DNA of 64,000 nt, from NCBI RefSeq assembly GCF_002934065.1, contig NZ_CP018049.1:556501-620500 (forward strand), written 5' to 3'. The position numbers were made by a program, and so were the translations under genes. This stretch comes from Pseudomonas orientalis (GTDB taxonomy: Bacteria; Pseudomonadota; Gammaproteobacteria; Pseudomonadales; Pseudomonadaceae). Shown one piece after another: positions 18,308 to 27,122 of this stretch. The notes below the pieces were generated by a model that had not been told where the DNA came from, made no database searches, and saw nothing but the letters and a program-made list of their open reading frames with translations. Within the stretch, counting starts at the first letter, position 1. Each line of letters starts with the position of its first letter.

Positions 18308-19159
18308 ATGGCTAAAATTATCGGCATCATTGTCGTCATCGCAAGTGTGCTCGGTGGGTACGTCCTGTCCCACGGTAAGATTGCCGCGCTGATTCAGCCT
18401 TTCGAAGTGTTGATTATTGGCGGCGCCGCCTTTGGCGCTTTCTTGCAGGCCAACCCCGGCTACATGACCATGCACGTGATCAAGAAGTCGCTGGGCATGT
18501 TCAGCTCGCGCTTCTCCCACACGTTCTATCTGGAAGTGCTGGGGCTGGTCTACGAGATCCTCAACAAGAGCCGCCGCGAAGGCATGATGGCCATCGAAGG
18601 GGATATCGAAGACGCCGCCGCCAGCCCGATCTTCGCCAAGTACCCGGCCGTGCTCAAGGACGAGCGCATGACCGCGTATATCTGCGATTACCTGCGCATC
18701 ATGTCCTCCGGCAACATGGCGCCCCATGAGCTCGAAGGCCTGTTCGACATGGAGCTGTTCAGCCTAAAGGAAGAGCTGGAGCATCCTTCCCACGCCGTGA
18801 CCGGGATTGCCGACGGCATGCCGGGTTTCGGTATTGTCGCGGCGGTACTGGGTATCGTGGTGACCATGGCCTCCCTGGGCGAGGGCGATCAGGCGGCCAT
18901 CGGCATGCACGTCGGTGCGGCGCTGGTGGGCACCTTCTTCGGTATCCTGGCGGCCTACGGTTTCTTCGGCCCGCTCGCCACCTCCCTGGCGCATGACGCC
19001 AAGGAAGAAATCAACCTCTACGAAGCGATCAAGGCGTCCCTGGTCGCCTCGGCGTCGGGCATGCCGCCGTCGCTGGCAGTGGAGTTCGGGCGCAAGGTCT
19101 TGTACCCGAAACATCGCCCAAGTTTCTCCGAGCTGGAACAAGCGGTTCGCGGTCGCTAA
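18308..19159 (+). CDS. motA: Flagellar motor stator protein MotA
   Basis: Proton-channel subunit of the flagellar stator, 283 residues, with four membrane helices: two N-terminal (residues ~3-20 and 34-52) and two after the cytoplasmic loop (~170-190 and 200-225, including GIADGMPGFGIVAAVLG). The loop carries the charged segment expected to contact FliG. The length fits the E. coli-like MotA group. motB follows after 3 bp. Confidence 0.96.
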   Translation: MAKIIGIIVVIASVLGGYVLSHGKIAALIQPFEVLIIGGAAFGAFLQANPGYMTMHVIKKSLGMFSSRFSHTFYLEVLGLVYEILNKSRREGMMAIEGDIEDAAASPIFAKYPAVLKDERMTAYICDYLRIMSSGNMAPHELEGLFDMELFSLKEELEHPSHAVTGIADGMPGFGIVAAVLGIVVTMASLGEGDQAAIGMHVGAALVGTFFGILAAYGFFGPLATSLAHDAKEEINLYEAIKASLVASASGMPPSLAVEFGRKVLYPKHRPSFSELEQAVRGR

Positions 19160-19162
19160 GCC

Positions 19163-20185
19163 ATGGAAAACAACCAGCCGATCATCATCAAGCGCGTCAA
19201 GCGCTTCGCCGCGGGGCATCACGGCGGCGCCTGGAAAATCGCTTTCGCCGACTTCGCGACGGCGATGATGGCGTTCTTCCTGGTGCTGTGGCTGATGTCC
19301 ACCGCCACCCCTGAACAGAAGATCGCCATTGCGGGTTACTTCAAGGACCCGATTGGTTTTTCGGAAAGTGGTACACCCTTCGTGATCGACCTGGGTGGCT
19401 CGCCGCAGTTGGCGCCGGAGCGCACCATCAATCCGGAGGTGCAGACCGAATCGCCCCAGGAAAAAATCCCGATTGAGCGCGATAAGGTCGAGAGCATGGC
19501 CGAACAGGTCGAGAAAGAGCGCCTGGAGCTGTTGCTGCAAGAACTGCAGAACAAGGTTGAGGAAAACCCGCAACTGCTCAAGTTCAAGGATCAGATTTCC
19601 TTCGAGATCACCCCGGAAGGCTTGCGTATCCAGATCACCGACGCCGCCAACCGGCCGATGTTCGATTCCGGCAGCGCGCGCTTGAAGCCGTACTTCGAAG
19701 ATATCCTGTTGGCCATGGCCGACACCATCAAGGCCGTGCCGAACAAGATCAGCGTCAGCGGCCACACCGATGCCAAGCCCTATGCGGGGCAGGGCGACTT
19801 CGGCAACTGGGAGCTCTCGGCCAACCGCGCCAACGCCGCCCGCCGTGCGCTGGTGGCCGGCAGCTACCCGGACCCGCAAGTGGCGCGGGTGGTGGGCTTT
19901 GCGTCATCGCAGTTGTTTGATCCGAAAGATCCGTTCAACCCGATCAACCGGCGTATCGATATCGTTGTGTTGACCAAAAAGGCCCAGCGTGCGATCGAGG
20001 GCGATCAGCCGCCACCACCGCCTGCACAGGGTGAGGGCGCTCCCGGTGAAGTGCCGGCGGACCCGAACGCGCTCCCGCCAGGTCAGGAGCCGCTGCCGGC
20101 CCATGAGCTGCGCCAAAAGCTGAACCTGTTTGATGACGGTGGGGTGAAGGACCCGACGGTGCCTGCGCCGGCGCCGGGGTCGTAA
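19163..20185 (+). CDS. motB: Flagellar motor stator protein MotB
   Basis: Peptidoglycan-anchored stator partner of MotA, 340 residues. A short cytoplasmic N-terminus leads into one membrane helix containing the proton-binding Asp30 ([20 protein letters not shown]). The periplasmic C-terminus is an OmpA-like domain (SGHTDAKPY ... [12 protein letters not shown]). A Pro-rich tail of about 60 residues ends the protein. Upstream spacing of 3 bp to motA indicates one operon. Confidence 0.96.
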   Translation: MENNQPIIIKRVKRFAAGHHGGAWKIAFADFATAMMAFFLVLWLMSTATPEQKIAIAGYFKDPIGFSESGTPFVIDLGGSPQLAPERTINPEVQTESPQEKIPIERDKVESMAEQVEKERLELLLQELQNKVEENPQLLKFKDQISFEITPEGLRIQITDAANRPMFDSGSARLKPYFEDILLAMADTIKAVPNKISVSGHTDAKPYAGQGDFGNWELSANRANAARRALVAGSYPDPQVARVVGFASSQLFDPKDPFNPINRRIDIVVLTKKAQRAIEGDQPPPPPAQGEGAPGEVPADPNALPPGQEPLPAHELRQKLNLFDDGGVKDPTVPAPAPGS

Positions 20186-20213
20186 TCTCCAGATACGACA
20201 AGGCCGTCTCATT

Positions 20214-20312
20214 GTAGGAGCGAGCTTGCTCGCGAAAAACGTCAACGATAACGCGTGTATTCAGAATGCCCGCGTTGCGCTTGGTGTCTTCGCGAGCAAG
20301 CTCGCTCCTACA
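20214..20312. repeat. REP pair of a second family (GTAGGAGCGAGCTTGCTCGCGAA)
   Basis: Inverted copies of GTAGGAGCGAGCTTGCTCGCG and its complement separated by about 55 bp. The word differs from the GGGGGC-type REPs elsewhere in the window. It lies between the convergent motB and rsgA genes. Confidence 0.9.
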
Positions 20313-20324
20313 GAGGCTGGCGGC

Positions 20325-21356
20325 TTAGTAACTGCTCTCAGGCAAACTCGCAATAATCGATCGATAGCTGTTCATGCGCTGTTGCTGCACACGCCCATCC
20401 TCCAGCGCCTTGAGCAATGCACAACCCGGCTCGCGGTCGTGTTTGCAGTCGCGGAAGCGGCAGGTGCCGATCAGGTCGTTGAACTCGATGAAGCCTGCTT
20501 CCACGTCGCTGCGGCTGACATGGCCGAGGCCGAATTCACGAATGCCCGGGGAGTCGATCAGTTCACCGCCACCTGGGAAGTGGAACAGCCGTGCGGTCGT
20601 GGTGGTGTGCGTACCCTGGCCGGACAGTTCCGACAGCGGGCCGACACGGGTGTCGACTTCCGGCAGCAAGCTGTTGACCAGCGACGACTTGCCCACGCCC
20701 GACTGGCCGACAAACACGCTGATGCGCCCGTCCAACTGCTGTTGCAGTTGTTCCATGCCGTTGCCGTGATGGGCCGACACTTCCAGCACCGGGTAGCCCA
20801 GGGTGCGGTAGACCGCCAGCAAAGCGTTGAGCGCCGGAGCGTTCTGTTCGTCGATCAAGTCGAATTTGTTCAGCAGCAGCAGCGGGCGAATCCCGGCATG
20901 CTCGGCGGCGACGAGGTAGCGGTCGATCAGGTTGGCGTGGGGCTCGGGCAGCGGCGCGAACACGATCACGATCATGTCGACGTTGGCCGCCACTGGCTTG
21001 AGCTGACCGCGGCTGTCGGGGCGGCGCAGTTCAGTGCTGCGTGGCAACTGGGCGACGATCACGCCGATGCCCTGGTTGCCGGCGCGCCACACGACTTTGT
21101 CGCCCGTTACCAGCGCGGGCAGGTTGGCGCGCAGGTGGCAGCGGGACACAGTGCCTGCGAGTTCGCCTTCCAGCGCCTCGACTTCGACCTGCACGCCGAA
21201 GTGCGCGATCACCAGGCCGGTTTGTTCGGGCCCCAGGTCGCCGCCCTCGAGCGCTTCCACGGCGGAGGATTCACGTTTGGCGGCGCGCGCTGCGCGTTCA
21301 CCTTGAATCTTTTCGATGCGCCAGTTTTGGCGACGATTGAGCTGGCGTTTGGCCAT
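20325..21356 (-). CDS. rsgA: Small ribosomal subunit GTPase RsgA
   Basis: Circularly permuted GTPase that helps late 30S maturation. The 343 residues have an N-terminal OB-fold, GTPase motifs in permuted order (NKFDL, then [16 protein letters not shown], then DSPGIREFG) and a C-terminal zinc-binding segment ([14 protein letters not shown]). The start at 21356 gives [18 protein letters not shown], matching the basic family N-terminus; the frame is open to 21380. It is divergent from orn. Confidence 0.95.
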   Translation of the reverse strand: MAKRQLNRRQNWRIEKIQGERAARAAKRESSAVEALEGGDLGPEQTGLVIAHFGVQVEVEALEGELAGTVSRCHLRANLPALVTGDKVVWRAGNQGIGVIVAQLPRSTELRRPDSRGQLKPVAANVDMIVIVFAPLPEPHANLIDRYLVAAEHAGIRPLLLLNKFDLIDEQNAPALNALLAVYRTLGYPVLEVSAHHGNGMEQLQQQLDGRISVFVGQSGVGKSSLVNSLLPEVDTRVGPLSELSGQGTHTTTTARLFHFPGGGELIDSPGIREFGLGHVSRSDVEAGFIEFNDLIGTCRFRDCKHDREPGCALLKALEDGRVQQQRMNSYRSIIASLPESSY

Positions 21357-21464
21357 TGGTGTTCCGTGTCGATAATGCAAAAGTTGGGTAAAACGGTCGC
21401 GAGTCTAGCACGGCGCCGCCTGCTAAACTGCGCAGCTACGCCAAGGTGCCAAGAGAATCAAGCC

Positions 21465-22007
21465 ATGCAAAACCCACAGAACCTGATTTGGATCGATCTG
21501 GAAATGACCGGTCTGAACCCCGACACCGACGTCATCATCGAGATGGCGACGATTGTCACCGACAGCAACCTCAACACCTTGGCCGAAGGTCCGGTGATCG
21601 CCATTCACCACAGCGATGCCGTGCTTGCCACCATGGACGAGTGGAATACCCGCACCCATGGCAACTCGGGCCTGACCCAGCGCGTACGCGAGAGCCGCAT
21701 CAGCATGGCCGAAGCCGAAGCCCAAACCATCGCCTTCCTGGAGAAATGGGTACCCAGGGGCAAGTCGCCGATCTGCGGCAACAGCATCTGCCAGGACCGG
21801 CGCTTCCTTTATACGCATATGAAGGGGCTGGAAAGCTACTTCCATTATCGCAACCTGGACGTGTCGACCTTGAAGGAGCTGGCTGCGCGCTGGGCGCCGG
21901 AGGTCAAGGACAGCTTCCATAAGGGCAGCACGCACCTGGCGCTGGACGATATCCGCGAATCGATTGCCGAGTTGCAGCACTACCGCAAGCATTTCATCAA
22001 GGCGTGA
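21465..22007 (+). CDS. orn: Oligoribonuclease
   Basis: Degrades 2-5-nt RNAs and the c-di-GMP product pGpG. The 180-residue length is that of the family. The DEDDh exonuclease motifs are WIDLEMTGL, the NSICQDRRF segment and [11 protein letters not shown] very long frame runs upstream to 20226 over rsgA but has no coding character; the start at 21465 follows AAGAGA. Divergent neighbour rsgA and downstream order match other pseudomonads. Confidence 0.97.
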   Translation: MQNPQNLIWIDLEMTGLNPDTDVIIEMATIVTDSNLNTLAEGPVIAIHHSDAVLATMDEWNTRTHGNSGLTQRVRESRISMAEAEAQTIAFLEKWVPRGKSPICGNSICQDRRFLYTHMKGLESYFHYRNLDVSTLKELAARWAPEVKDSFHKGSTHLALDDIRESIAELQHYRKHFIKA

Positions 22008-22027
22008 ATTCGACGCGACCGCTGGAC

Positions 22028-22110
22028 ATGTGGGAGGGGGCTTGCCCCCGATGGCGGTGTGTCAGGCCCGGATGCATTAACTGACACTCCCTTATCGGGG
22101 CATAGGTATC
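22028..22110. repeat. Decayed REPIN
   Basis: The left REP is intact (TGTGGGAGGGGGCTTGCCCC...). The right partner is eroded to CTTATCGGGGCATAGG, so the pair can no longer form the full hairpin. The spacer still has GTGTCAG ... CTGACAC. Confidence 0.7.
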
Positions 22111-22210
22111 TACATAACTCAGCAGTGCCCAACAGTAACCACGATGCGCAGCGAGTCGCTCTTGATCTGGCTTTTGATCTTGATCTCAGGCGCCCCGTTA
22201 AACCACGCTG

Positions 22211-22320
22211 GCCGAACGCAGGCTTGAATCCGTGGGTAACCCGGCAGGACGCCGGGTTAGCCGCCCCGCGCCATGGATGGCGCGTGGCGGCGGCCCACGG
22301 ATTCAAGCCTGCGTTCGGGC
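22211..22320. repeat. Composite palindrome with cloverleaf-like folding
   Basis: An outer inverted repeat of about 26 bp (left arm 22211-22236, right arm 22294-22320; GCCGAACGCAGGCTTGAATC against its complement) encloses two inner hairpins. Inner hairpin one is TAACCCGGC-AGGAC-GCCGGGTTA (22237-22259). Inner hairpin two is built on GCCGCC...GCGCCAT/ATGGCGC...GGCGGC (22260-22293). It is probably an intergenic repeat element; an ORF crossing it is an artefact of symmetry. Confidence 0.8.
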
Positions 22321-22486
22321 ACACCGAGCATTAGCGAGGTGCCGAGTGGTGGGGCAAGAGCGTTTTGCTTACTTTTGCGCTTTTCAAAAGTGAGCCGCCG
22401 TAAGGGCGGAACCCATAGCAGCCGTTACCGCAGAAACGGATATGTACACGGTCCGATCCAACATCCTGGTCGGCCCAGAGGCCGCC

Positions 22487-22511
22487 ATCGGGGGCAAGCC
22501 CCCTCCCACAT
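22487..22511. repeat. Single REP
   Basis: One unpaired REP copy (ATCGGGGGCAAGCCCCCTCC...) about 120 bp before the TRIC-like gene. Confidence 0.8.
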
Positions 22512-22627
22512 TGGAATGGATTTGCAAATCCAAGTGTGCAAGGGCGACCGGGTTTATCTCGGAGCGCCCCCTTTTGGTGCCATCAGCAAATGATTAGACT
22601 GCCGGCCTCCCTGCAAGGATCGCCATC

Positions 22628-23242
22628 ATGCTGTTGATGCTCTACCTCATCGCCATCACCGCCGAAGCCATGACCGGCGCCTTGTCCGCCGGTCGACGCG
22701 GCATGGACTGGTTTGGCGTGGTGCTGATTGCCTGCGTGACGGCGCTGGGTGGCGGGTCGGTGCGTGATGTGCTGCTGGGGCATTACCCGCTGACCTGGGT
22801 CAAGCATCCTGAATACCTGGTGCTGACCTCGGTGGCCGCGCTGGTGACCATCTTTATCGCACCGCTGATGCGCCGCCTGCGCTCGCTGTTCCTGGCGCTG
22901 GATGCCTTGGGTTTGGTGGCATTCACCCTGATCGGCTGCATGACCGCCCTGGAAATGGGGCACGGCATGCTGGTGGCCTCAGTCAGCGGCGTGATCACCG
23001 GCGTATTTGGCGGCATCCTGCGAGACATCTTCTGCAACGACATCCCGCTGATCTTTCGCCGTGAGCTGTACGCCAGCGTGTCGTTCCTGGCCGCCTGGTT
23101 CTACTTGCTGTGCCTGTATCTGCAATTGCCCAGCGAACAGGCGATTCTGCTGACCCTGTTCAGCGGCTTTCTACTACGCCTGCTGGCGATCCGTTTTCAC
23201 TGGGAAATGCCCAAGTTCGTCTACAACGACGACGTACACTAG
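22628..23242 (+). CDS. Trimeric intracellular cation (TRIC/UPF0126)-family channel
   Basis: A 204-residue inner-membrane protein with about seven helices and the UPF0126 repeat pattern: ALGGGSVRDVLLG in the first half and GVFGGILRDIFCNDIPLIF in the second. Prokaryotic members form cation channels related to animal TRIC proteins; some UPF0126 members have been tied to glycine uptake. Substrate here is unknown. Start at 22628, with AAGGA about ten bases upstream. The stop shares the palindrome CTAG with the stop of convergent queG. Confidence 0.88.
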   Translation: MLLMLYLIAITAEAMTGALSAGRRGMDWFGVVLIACVTALGGGSVRDVLLGHYPLTWVKHPEYLVLTSVAALVTIFIAPLMRRLRSLFLALDALGLVAFTLIGCMTALEMGHGMLVASVSGVITGVFGGILRDIFCNDIPLIFRRELYASVSFLAAWFYLLCLYLQLPSEQAILLTLFSGFLLRLLAIRFHWEMPKFVYNDDVH

Positions 23243-24303
23243 CGTGCGGCGTGTTGCTTGAGCGCCCACTCCACGTGTTCACGCACCAGTTCCGACGGGT
23301 AATCGCGCCGCGCCTTCAACGCTTCCAGCACCGCAATGCTCGACGGCGCATTGCCCAGGCCCACCGCCAAATTTCGCAGCCAGCGCTCGTAACCGGCGCG
23401 GCGCAAGGGTGAGCCTTCGGTGCTGCTGAGGAATTTATCCTCGTCCCACATAAACAATTGGGCAAGTTCCGCGTTATCCAAATTATGCCGTGGCTTGAAA
23501 TCGCTTTCGGCGGTGGTGCGGGCGAAACGATTCCACGGGCAAACGATCTGACAGTCATCGCAGCCAAATACACGGTTGCCGATCAGTGGGCGCAGGTCTT
23601 CGGGAATGGCGCTCTTGAGCTCGATGGTCAGGTAGGAAATGCAGCGCCGGGCATCCAGCACGTAGGGGCCGACGAAGGCGTTGGTAGGACAGATGTCCAG
23701 GCACGCGGTGCAGCGGCCGCAGTGTTCGGTGGCGTGGGGTGGGTCCACCGGCAATGGCAAATCGACAAACAGTTCGCTGAGGAAGAAATAGCTGCCGGCC
23801 TTGCGATTGAGGACCAGGGTGTTTTTGCCGATCCAGCCGAGGCCGGCCTGCTCGGCGATGGCTTTTTCCAGGACCGGCGCGCTGTCGACGAAGGCACGAA
23901 AGCCGAACGGCCCGATCTGCGCCTGGATACGGTCGGCCAGTTGCTGCACACGCTTGCGGATCAGCTTGTGATAGTCCCGGCCCAGGGCGTAGCGCGAGAT
24001 ATAGGCTTTTTCCGGCTGGGCCAGCAGTTGCGCCATCTGGGTGTCGCCGGGCAGGTAATCCATGCGCAGCGACACCACGCGCAAGGTGCCCGGCACCAGC
24101 TCGTCGGGGTGCGAACGTTTGCTGCCGTGGGCGCCCATGTAGTCCATCTCGCCGTGGTAGCCCGCGTCGAGCCAGCGTTGCAGGTGCTGTTCATGCTCGG
24201 CCAGGTCCAGGCCGCTGATGCCGACTTGCTGGAAGCCCAGCTCGCGGCCCCAGTCTTTGATCGATTGGGCGAGGGCGGGCAGATCGGAGGTAATAGCGGG
24301 CAT
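23239..24303 (-). CDS. queG: Epoxyqueuosine reductase QueG
   Basis: Final step of queuosine biosynthesis in tRNA, reducing epoxyqueuosine with cobalamin and two 4Fe-4S clusters. The 354-residue product has the two ferredoxin-type Cys sets CGRCTACLDICP and CDDCQIVCP. Start at 24303, beginning MPAITSDLPALAQSIKDW; the open frame extends 297 codons further into the opposite strand of nnrD and is not coding. It is divergent from nnrD with 63 bp between starts. Confidence 0.95.
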   Translation of the reverse strand: MPAITSDLPALAQSIKDWGRELGFQQVGISGLDLAEHEQHLQRWLDAGYHGEMDYMGAHGSKRSHPDELVPGTLRVVSLRMDYLPGDTQMAQLLAQPEKAYISRYALGRDYHKLIRKRVQQLADRIQAQIGPFGFRAFVDSAPVLEKAIAEQAGLGWIGKNTLVLNRKAGSYFFLSELFVDLPLPVDPPHATEHCGRCTACLDICPTNAFVGPYVLDARRCISYLTIELKSAIPEDLRPLIGNRVFGCDDCQIVCPWNRFARTTAESDFKPRHNLDNAELAQLFMWDEDKFLSSTEGSPLRRAGYERWLRNLAVGLGNAPSSIAVLEALKARRDYPSELVREHVEWALKQHAAR

Positions 24304-24366
24304 GAGACACGGGAAACCACAGGTTAGATGCGTATAATTCTGCCAGACATCGGAGCTTGAAGACGC

Positions 24367-25227
24367 ATGCCTCAGACAAAACACGAAATAACCGACGTTC
24401 AGCTGTTGTTGCCGGGCCACTTGCCGCAACTGGCTGCGCGTTCGCTGGACGCTCATAAAGGCCAGTTTGGCCACCTGCTGGTGATTGGCGGCGACCGAGG
24501 CTTTGGCGGGGCAGCGCTGCTCAGTACCGAAAGTGCATTGCGCAGTGGTGCGGGGATGGTGTCGCTGGCGACACGCGTGGAGCATGTTCCCGCCGCGCTG
24601 GCACGTCTGCCGGAGGTGATGACAAAGGGCGTGAGTTCGGCCAATCAACTGATGGGCCTGCTGGAAAAGATCTCGGTGATTGTGATCGGGCCCGGTCTGG
24701 GTGACGCAGCCTGGGGTAAAAGCCTGCTGTCCGTCGCCGCCAACGCGCCGCAGCCGCAAGTCTGGGACGCCGACGCCTTGAATCAACTGGCGACCGGCAG
24801 CGTCAGCCTGCCGGCCAACTGCGTGATCACCCCGCATCCGGGCGAAGCCGCGCGCCTGTTGGGCATTTCGACAGCCGAGGTTCAGGCCGACCGCCTTAAG
24901 GTGGCGCGCGCGTTGAGCCAGCGATTCAACGCGGTGACTATTCTCAAGGGGGCCGGCAGTTTGATCGCCAGCCCGGACGGACGTGTTTCGCGCTGTGACC
25001 AAGGCCATCCGGCGATGGCGACGGCAGGGCTGGGCGATGTGTTGGCCGGGCTGGTAGGCGCACTGCTGGCCCAGGGCATGCCCGCTTATGAAGCAAGCTG
25101 CCTGGCCGTGTGGTTGCACGCCACGGCAGGGGATCGCCAGGGCACGTTTGGCCGCGGCCTGGCCGCCAGTGATCTGATACCGGCCATTCGTCAATTGTTG
25201 GAGGAGCAGTCGCCGTGTCTGAAGTGA
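24367..25227 (+). CDS. nnrD: ADP-dependent NAD(P)H-hydrate dehydratase (NnrD)
   Basis: Repairs hydrated NAD(P)H. The 286 residues correspond to the C-terminal YjeF (carbohydrate-kinase-like) domain. The conserved segments are LLVIGGDRGFGGAALL, VITPHPGEAARLLG and GHPAMATAGLGDVLAGL, the last with the catalytic Asp of the ribokinase fold. The NnrE epimerase domain found fused in E. coli is absent. The 3' end overlaps tsaE by 13 bp. Confidence 0.93.
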   Translation: MPQTKHEITDVQLLLPGHLPQLAARSLDAHKGQFGHLLVIGGDRGFGGAALLSTESALRSGAGMVSLATRVEHVPAALARLPEVMTKGVSSANQLMGLLEKISVIVIGPGLGDAAWGKSLLSVAANAPQPQVWDADALNQLATGSVSLPANCVITPHPGEAARLLGISTAEVQADRLKVARALSQRFNAVTILKGAGSLIASPDGRVSRCDQGHPAMATAGLGDVLAGLVGALLAQGMPAYEASCLAVWLHATAGDRQGTFGRGLAASDLIPAIRQLLEEQSPCLK

Positions 25228-25685
25228 TTTTTTTCCTGGCCGATGAGGAGGCCATGGTCGACCTGGGCCGGCGCATTGCCCAGGTCACGGCCGGGGCGGG
25301 GCTGATCTTCCTCGAGGGCGACCTGGGGGCGGGCAAGACCACGCTGTCCCGGGGCATCATTCGCGGTTTGGGGCATGCCGGTGCGGTAAAAAGTCCGACG
25401 TTCACCCTGGTCGAACCCTATGAGATCGGTAATATTCGCGCTTTCCACTTCGACCTCTATCGCCTGGTGGACCCCGAAGAGCTGGAATTCATGGGCATCC
25501 GTGATTATTTCGACGAAGACGCGTTATGCCTGATCGAGTGGCCAAATAAAGGCACAGGCTTTTTGCCAAAGCCGGACATGACCATTACCATTACGCCGCA
25601 TGAGCACGGACGTCAGTTGAAGTTGTTGCCCCAGAGCGTGCGCGGCCAGTCGTGGTGCGCCGCTTTGGCACTGGAATTCAAATAA
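25215..25685 (+). CDS. tsaE: tRNA threonylcarbamoyladenosine biosynthesis ATPase TsaE
   Basis: ATPase of the TsaBDE complex that makes t6A37 in ANN-decoding tRNAs. The 156 residues carry the Walker A motif GDLGAGKTTLSRG, followed by VKSPTFTLVEPY and HFDLYRL. It overlaps nnrD and is followed 15 bp later by amiB, suggesting one transcript. Confidence 0.95.
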   Translation: MSEVIFFLADEEAMVDLGRRIAQVTAGAGLIFLEGDLGAGKTTLSRGIIRGLGHAGAVKSPTFTLVEPYEIGNIRAFHFDLYRLVDPEELEFMGIRDYFDEDALCLIEWPNKGTGFLPKPDMTITITPHEHGRQLKLLPQSVRGQSWCAALALEFK

Positions 25686-25700
25686 TTGGTGGGGTTAGGT

Positions 25701-27122
25701 ATGCGCTTTCGCGCGTTGGTTGCTGTCGTGGGGGTGTTGCTTGCGGCAATGACTGTCAATGCTCTGGCTGCTTCACAGGTGAAAAGTGTTCGCCTGTGGC
25801 GGGCGCCGGATAACACGCGACTGGTGTTCGACCTGTCTGGCCCGGTCCAGCACAGCGTCTTTACCCTCACGGCGCCTGATCGCCTGGTGATCGACATCAA
25901 CGGTGCGAGCCTGGCGGCGCCGCTGAAGGTCTCCACCGCCAACACACCCATTACCGCCATGCGCTCGGCCCAGCGCACGCCGACCGATCTGCGCGTGGTC
26001 ATCGACCTGAAAAAGGCCGTGACCCCCAAAAGCTTTTCCCTGGCGCCCAACGCTCAATATGGCAACCGCCTGGTGGTCGACCTGTTCGACAACCCCGCGG
26101 ATGCCGCGCCGCCGCCTGTGCCGACGCCCAGCGTGGCGACGGTGCCTGCGGTGCCGGTCAACCCCTCGCAACCGCAGGTCAAGCTGCCGCCGCCGCCGCC
26201 CGCTCCGGCAGGCAAGCGCGACATTATCGTGGTGATCGACGCCGGTCACGGTGGCGAAGACCCGGGCGCCTCCGGTTCGCGCGGCCAGCATGAAAAAGAC
26301 GTGGTGCTGGCCATCGCCCGCGAACTGCAGCGCCAGGTCAACGGCATGAAAGGCTATCGAGCCGAACTGACCCGTACCGGCGACTACTTCATTCCATTGC
26401 GTGGGCGTACTGAAATCGCCCGCAAGAAGGGTGCGGACCTGTTCGTCTCGATTCACGCCGACGCAGCACCTTCCAGTGCCGCTTTCGGTGCGTCGGTGTT
26501 TGCCCTGTCGGATCGTGGCGCCACCTCCGAGACTGCCCGTTGGCTGGCCGACAGCGAAAACCGTTCCGACCTGATCGGCGGGGCCGGCAACGTGTCCCTC
26601 GACGACAAGGACAAAATGCTCGCCGGCGTATTGCTCGACCTGTCGATGACCGCCTCGCTGACGTCCAGCCTGAACGTCGGCCAGAAAGTCCTCAGCAACA
26701 TCGGCCGGGTCACGTCGCTGCACAAACAGCGCGTGGAACAAGCCGGGTTCATGGTGTTGAAGTCGCCGGATATCCCGTCGATCCTGGTCGAGACCGGATT
26801 CATTTCCAACGCCAACGAGGCATCCAAACTCGCCAGTGCCAGCCACCAGCAGGCCTTGGCGCGCTCGATCAGCGCCGGTGTGCGTCAGTTCTTCCAACAG
26901 AACCCGCCACCGGGCACTTACATCGCCTGGTTGCGTGATTCCGGCAAAATTGCCCAAGGCCCGCGCGACCACCGCGTGCAGCCCGGCGACACCGTGGCCA
27001 TGCTGGCCGTACGTTTCCAAGTCACGCCCGCCGCTTTGCGCAGCGCCAACAACCTGAAAACCGATGAGCTGAAAATCGGCCAGGTGTTGACCATCCCGGG
27101 CACCGAATTGGCGGCGCAGTAA
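25701..27122 (+). CDS. amiB: N-acetylmuramoyl-L-alanine amidase AmiB
   Basis: Periplasmic amidase that splits septal peptidoglycan for daughter-cell separation. The 473 residues have a signal peptide (~1-24), an N-terminal AMIN domain (~30-135), a Pro-rich linker (PPPPPAPA), an Amidase_3 domain (zinc ligands in [11 protein letters not shown] and VSIHADA, late Glu in VETGF) and a C-terminal LysM domain (HRVQPGDTV ... GQVLTIPG). Start at 25701 after GGGGTTAGGT. The stop overlaps the mutL start (TAATG). Confidence 0.96.
   Translation: MRFRALVAVVGVLLAAMTVNALAASQVKSVRLWRAPDNTRLVFDLSGPVQHSVFTLTAPDRLVIDINGASLAAPLKVSTANTPITAMRSAQRTPTDLRVVIDLKKAVTPKSFSLAPNAQYGNRLVVDLFDNPADAAPPPVPTPSVATVPAVPVNPSQPQVKLPPPPPAPAGKRDIIVVIDAGHGGEDPGASGSRGQHEKDVVLAIARELQRQVNGMKGYRAELTRTGDYFIPLRGRTEIARKKGADLFVSIHADAAPSSAAFGASVFALSDRGATSETARWLADSENRSDLIGGAGNVSLDDKDKMLAGVLLDLSMTASLTSSLNVGQKVLSNIGRVTSLHKQRVEQAGFMVLKSPDIPSILVETGFISNANEASKLASASHQQALARSISAGVRQFFQQNPPPGTYIAWLRDSGKIAQGPRDHRVQPGDTVAMLAVRFQVTPAALRSANNLKTDELKIGQVLTIPGTELAAQ

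Larger units (their letters stand above)
22008..22627. other. 620-bp non-coding region packed with repeats
   Basis: Between orn and the TRIC-like gene there is no credible ORF. The region holds a half-decayed REPIN (22028-22110), a large composite palindrome (22211-22320) and a single REP (22487-22511). Between the last two is a stretch containing GCGCTTTTCAAAAGTGAG and CCGCCGTAAGGGCGG. Confidence 0.75.

Noticed and set aside
20226..21464. In-frame upstream extension of orn by 413 codons
   Set aside because: It lies opposite rsgA and has the composition of an antisense frame. Orn proteins are about 180 residues, as given by the start at 21465.
22059..22334. Short ORFs across the orn-TRIC gap (22059-22334 plus strand, 21980-22324 minus strand)
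   Set aside because: They run through the composite palindrome and REPs, so both strands encode similar peptides. No ribosome-binding site or family resemblance was seen.
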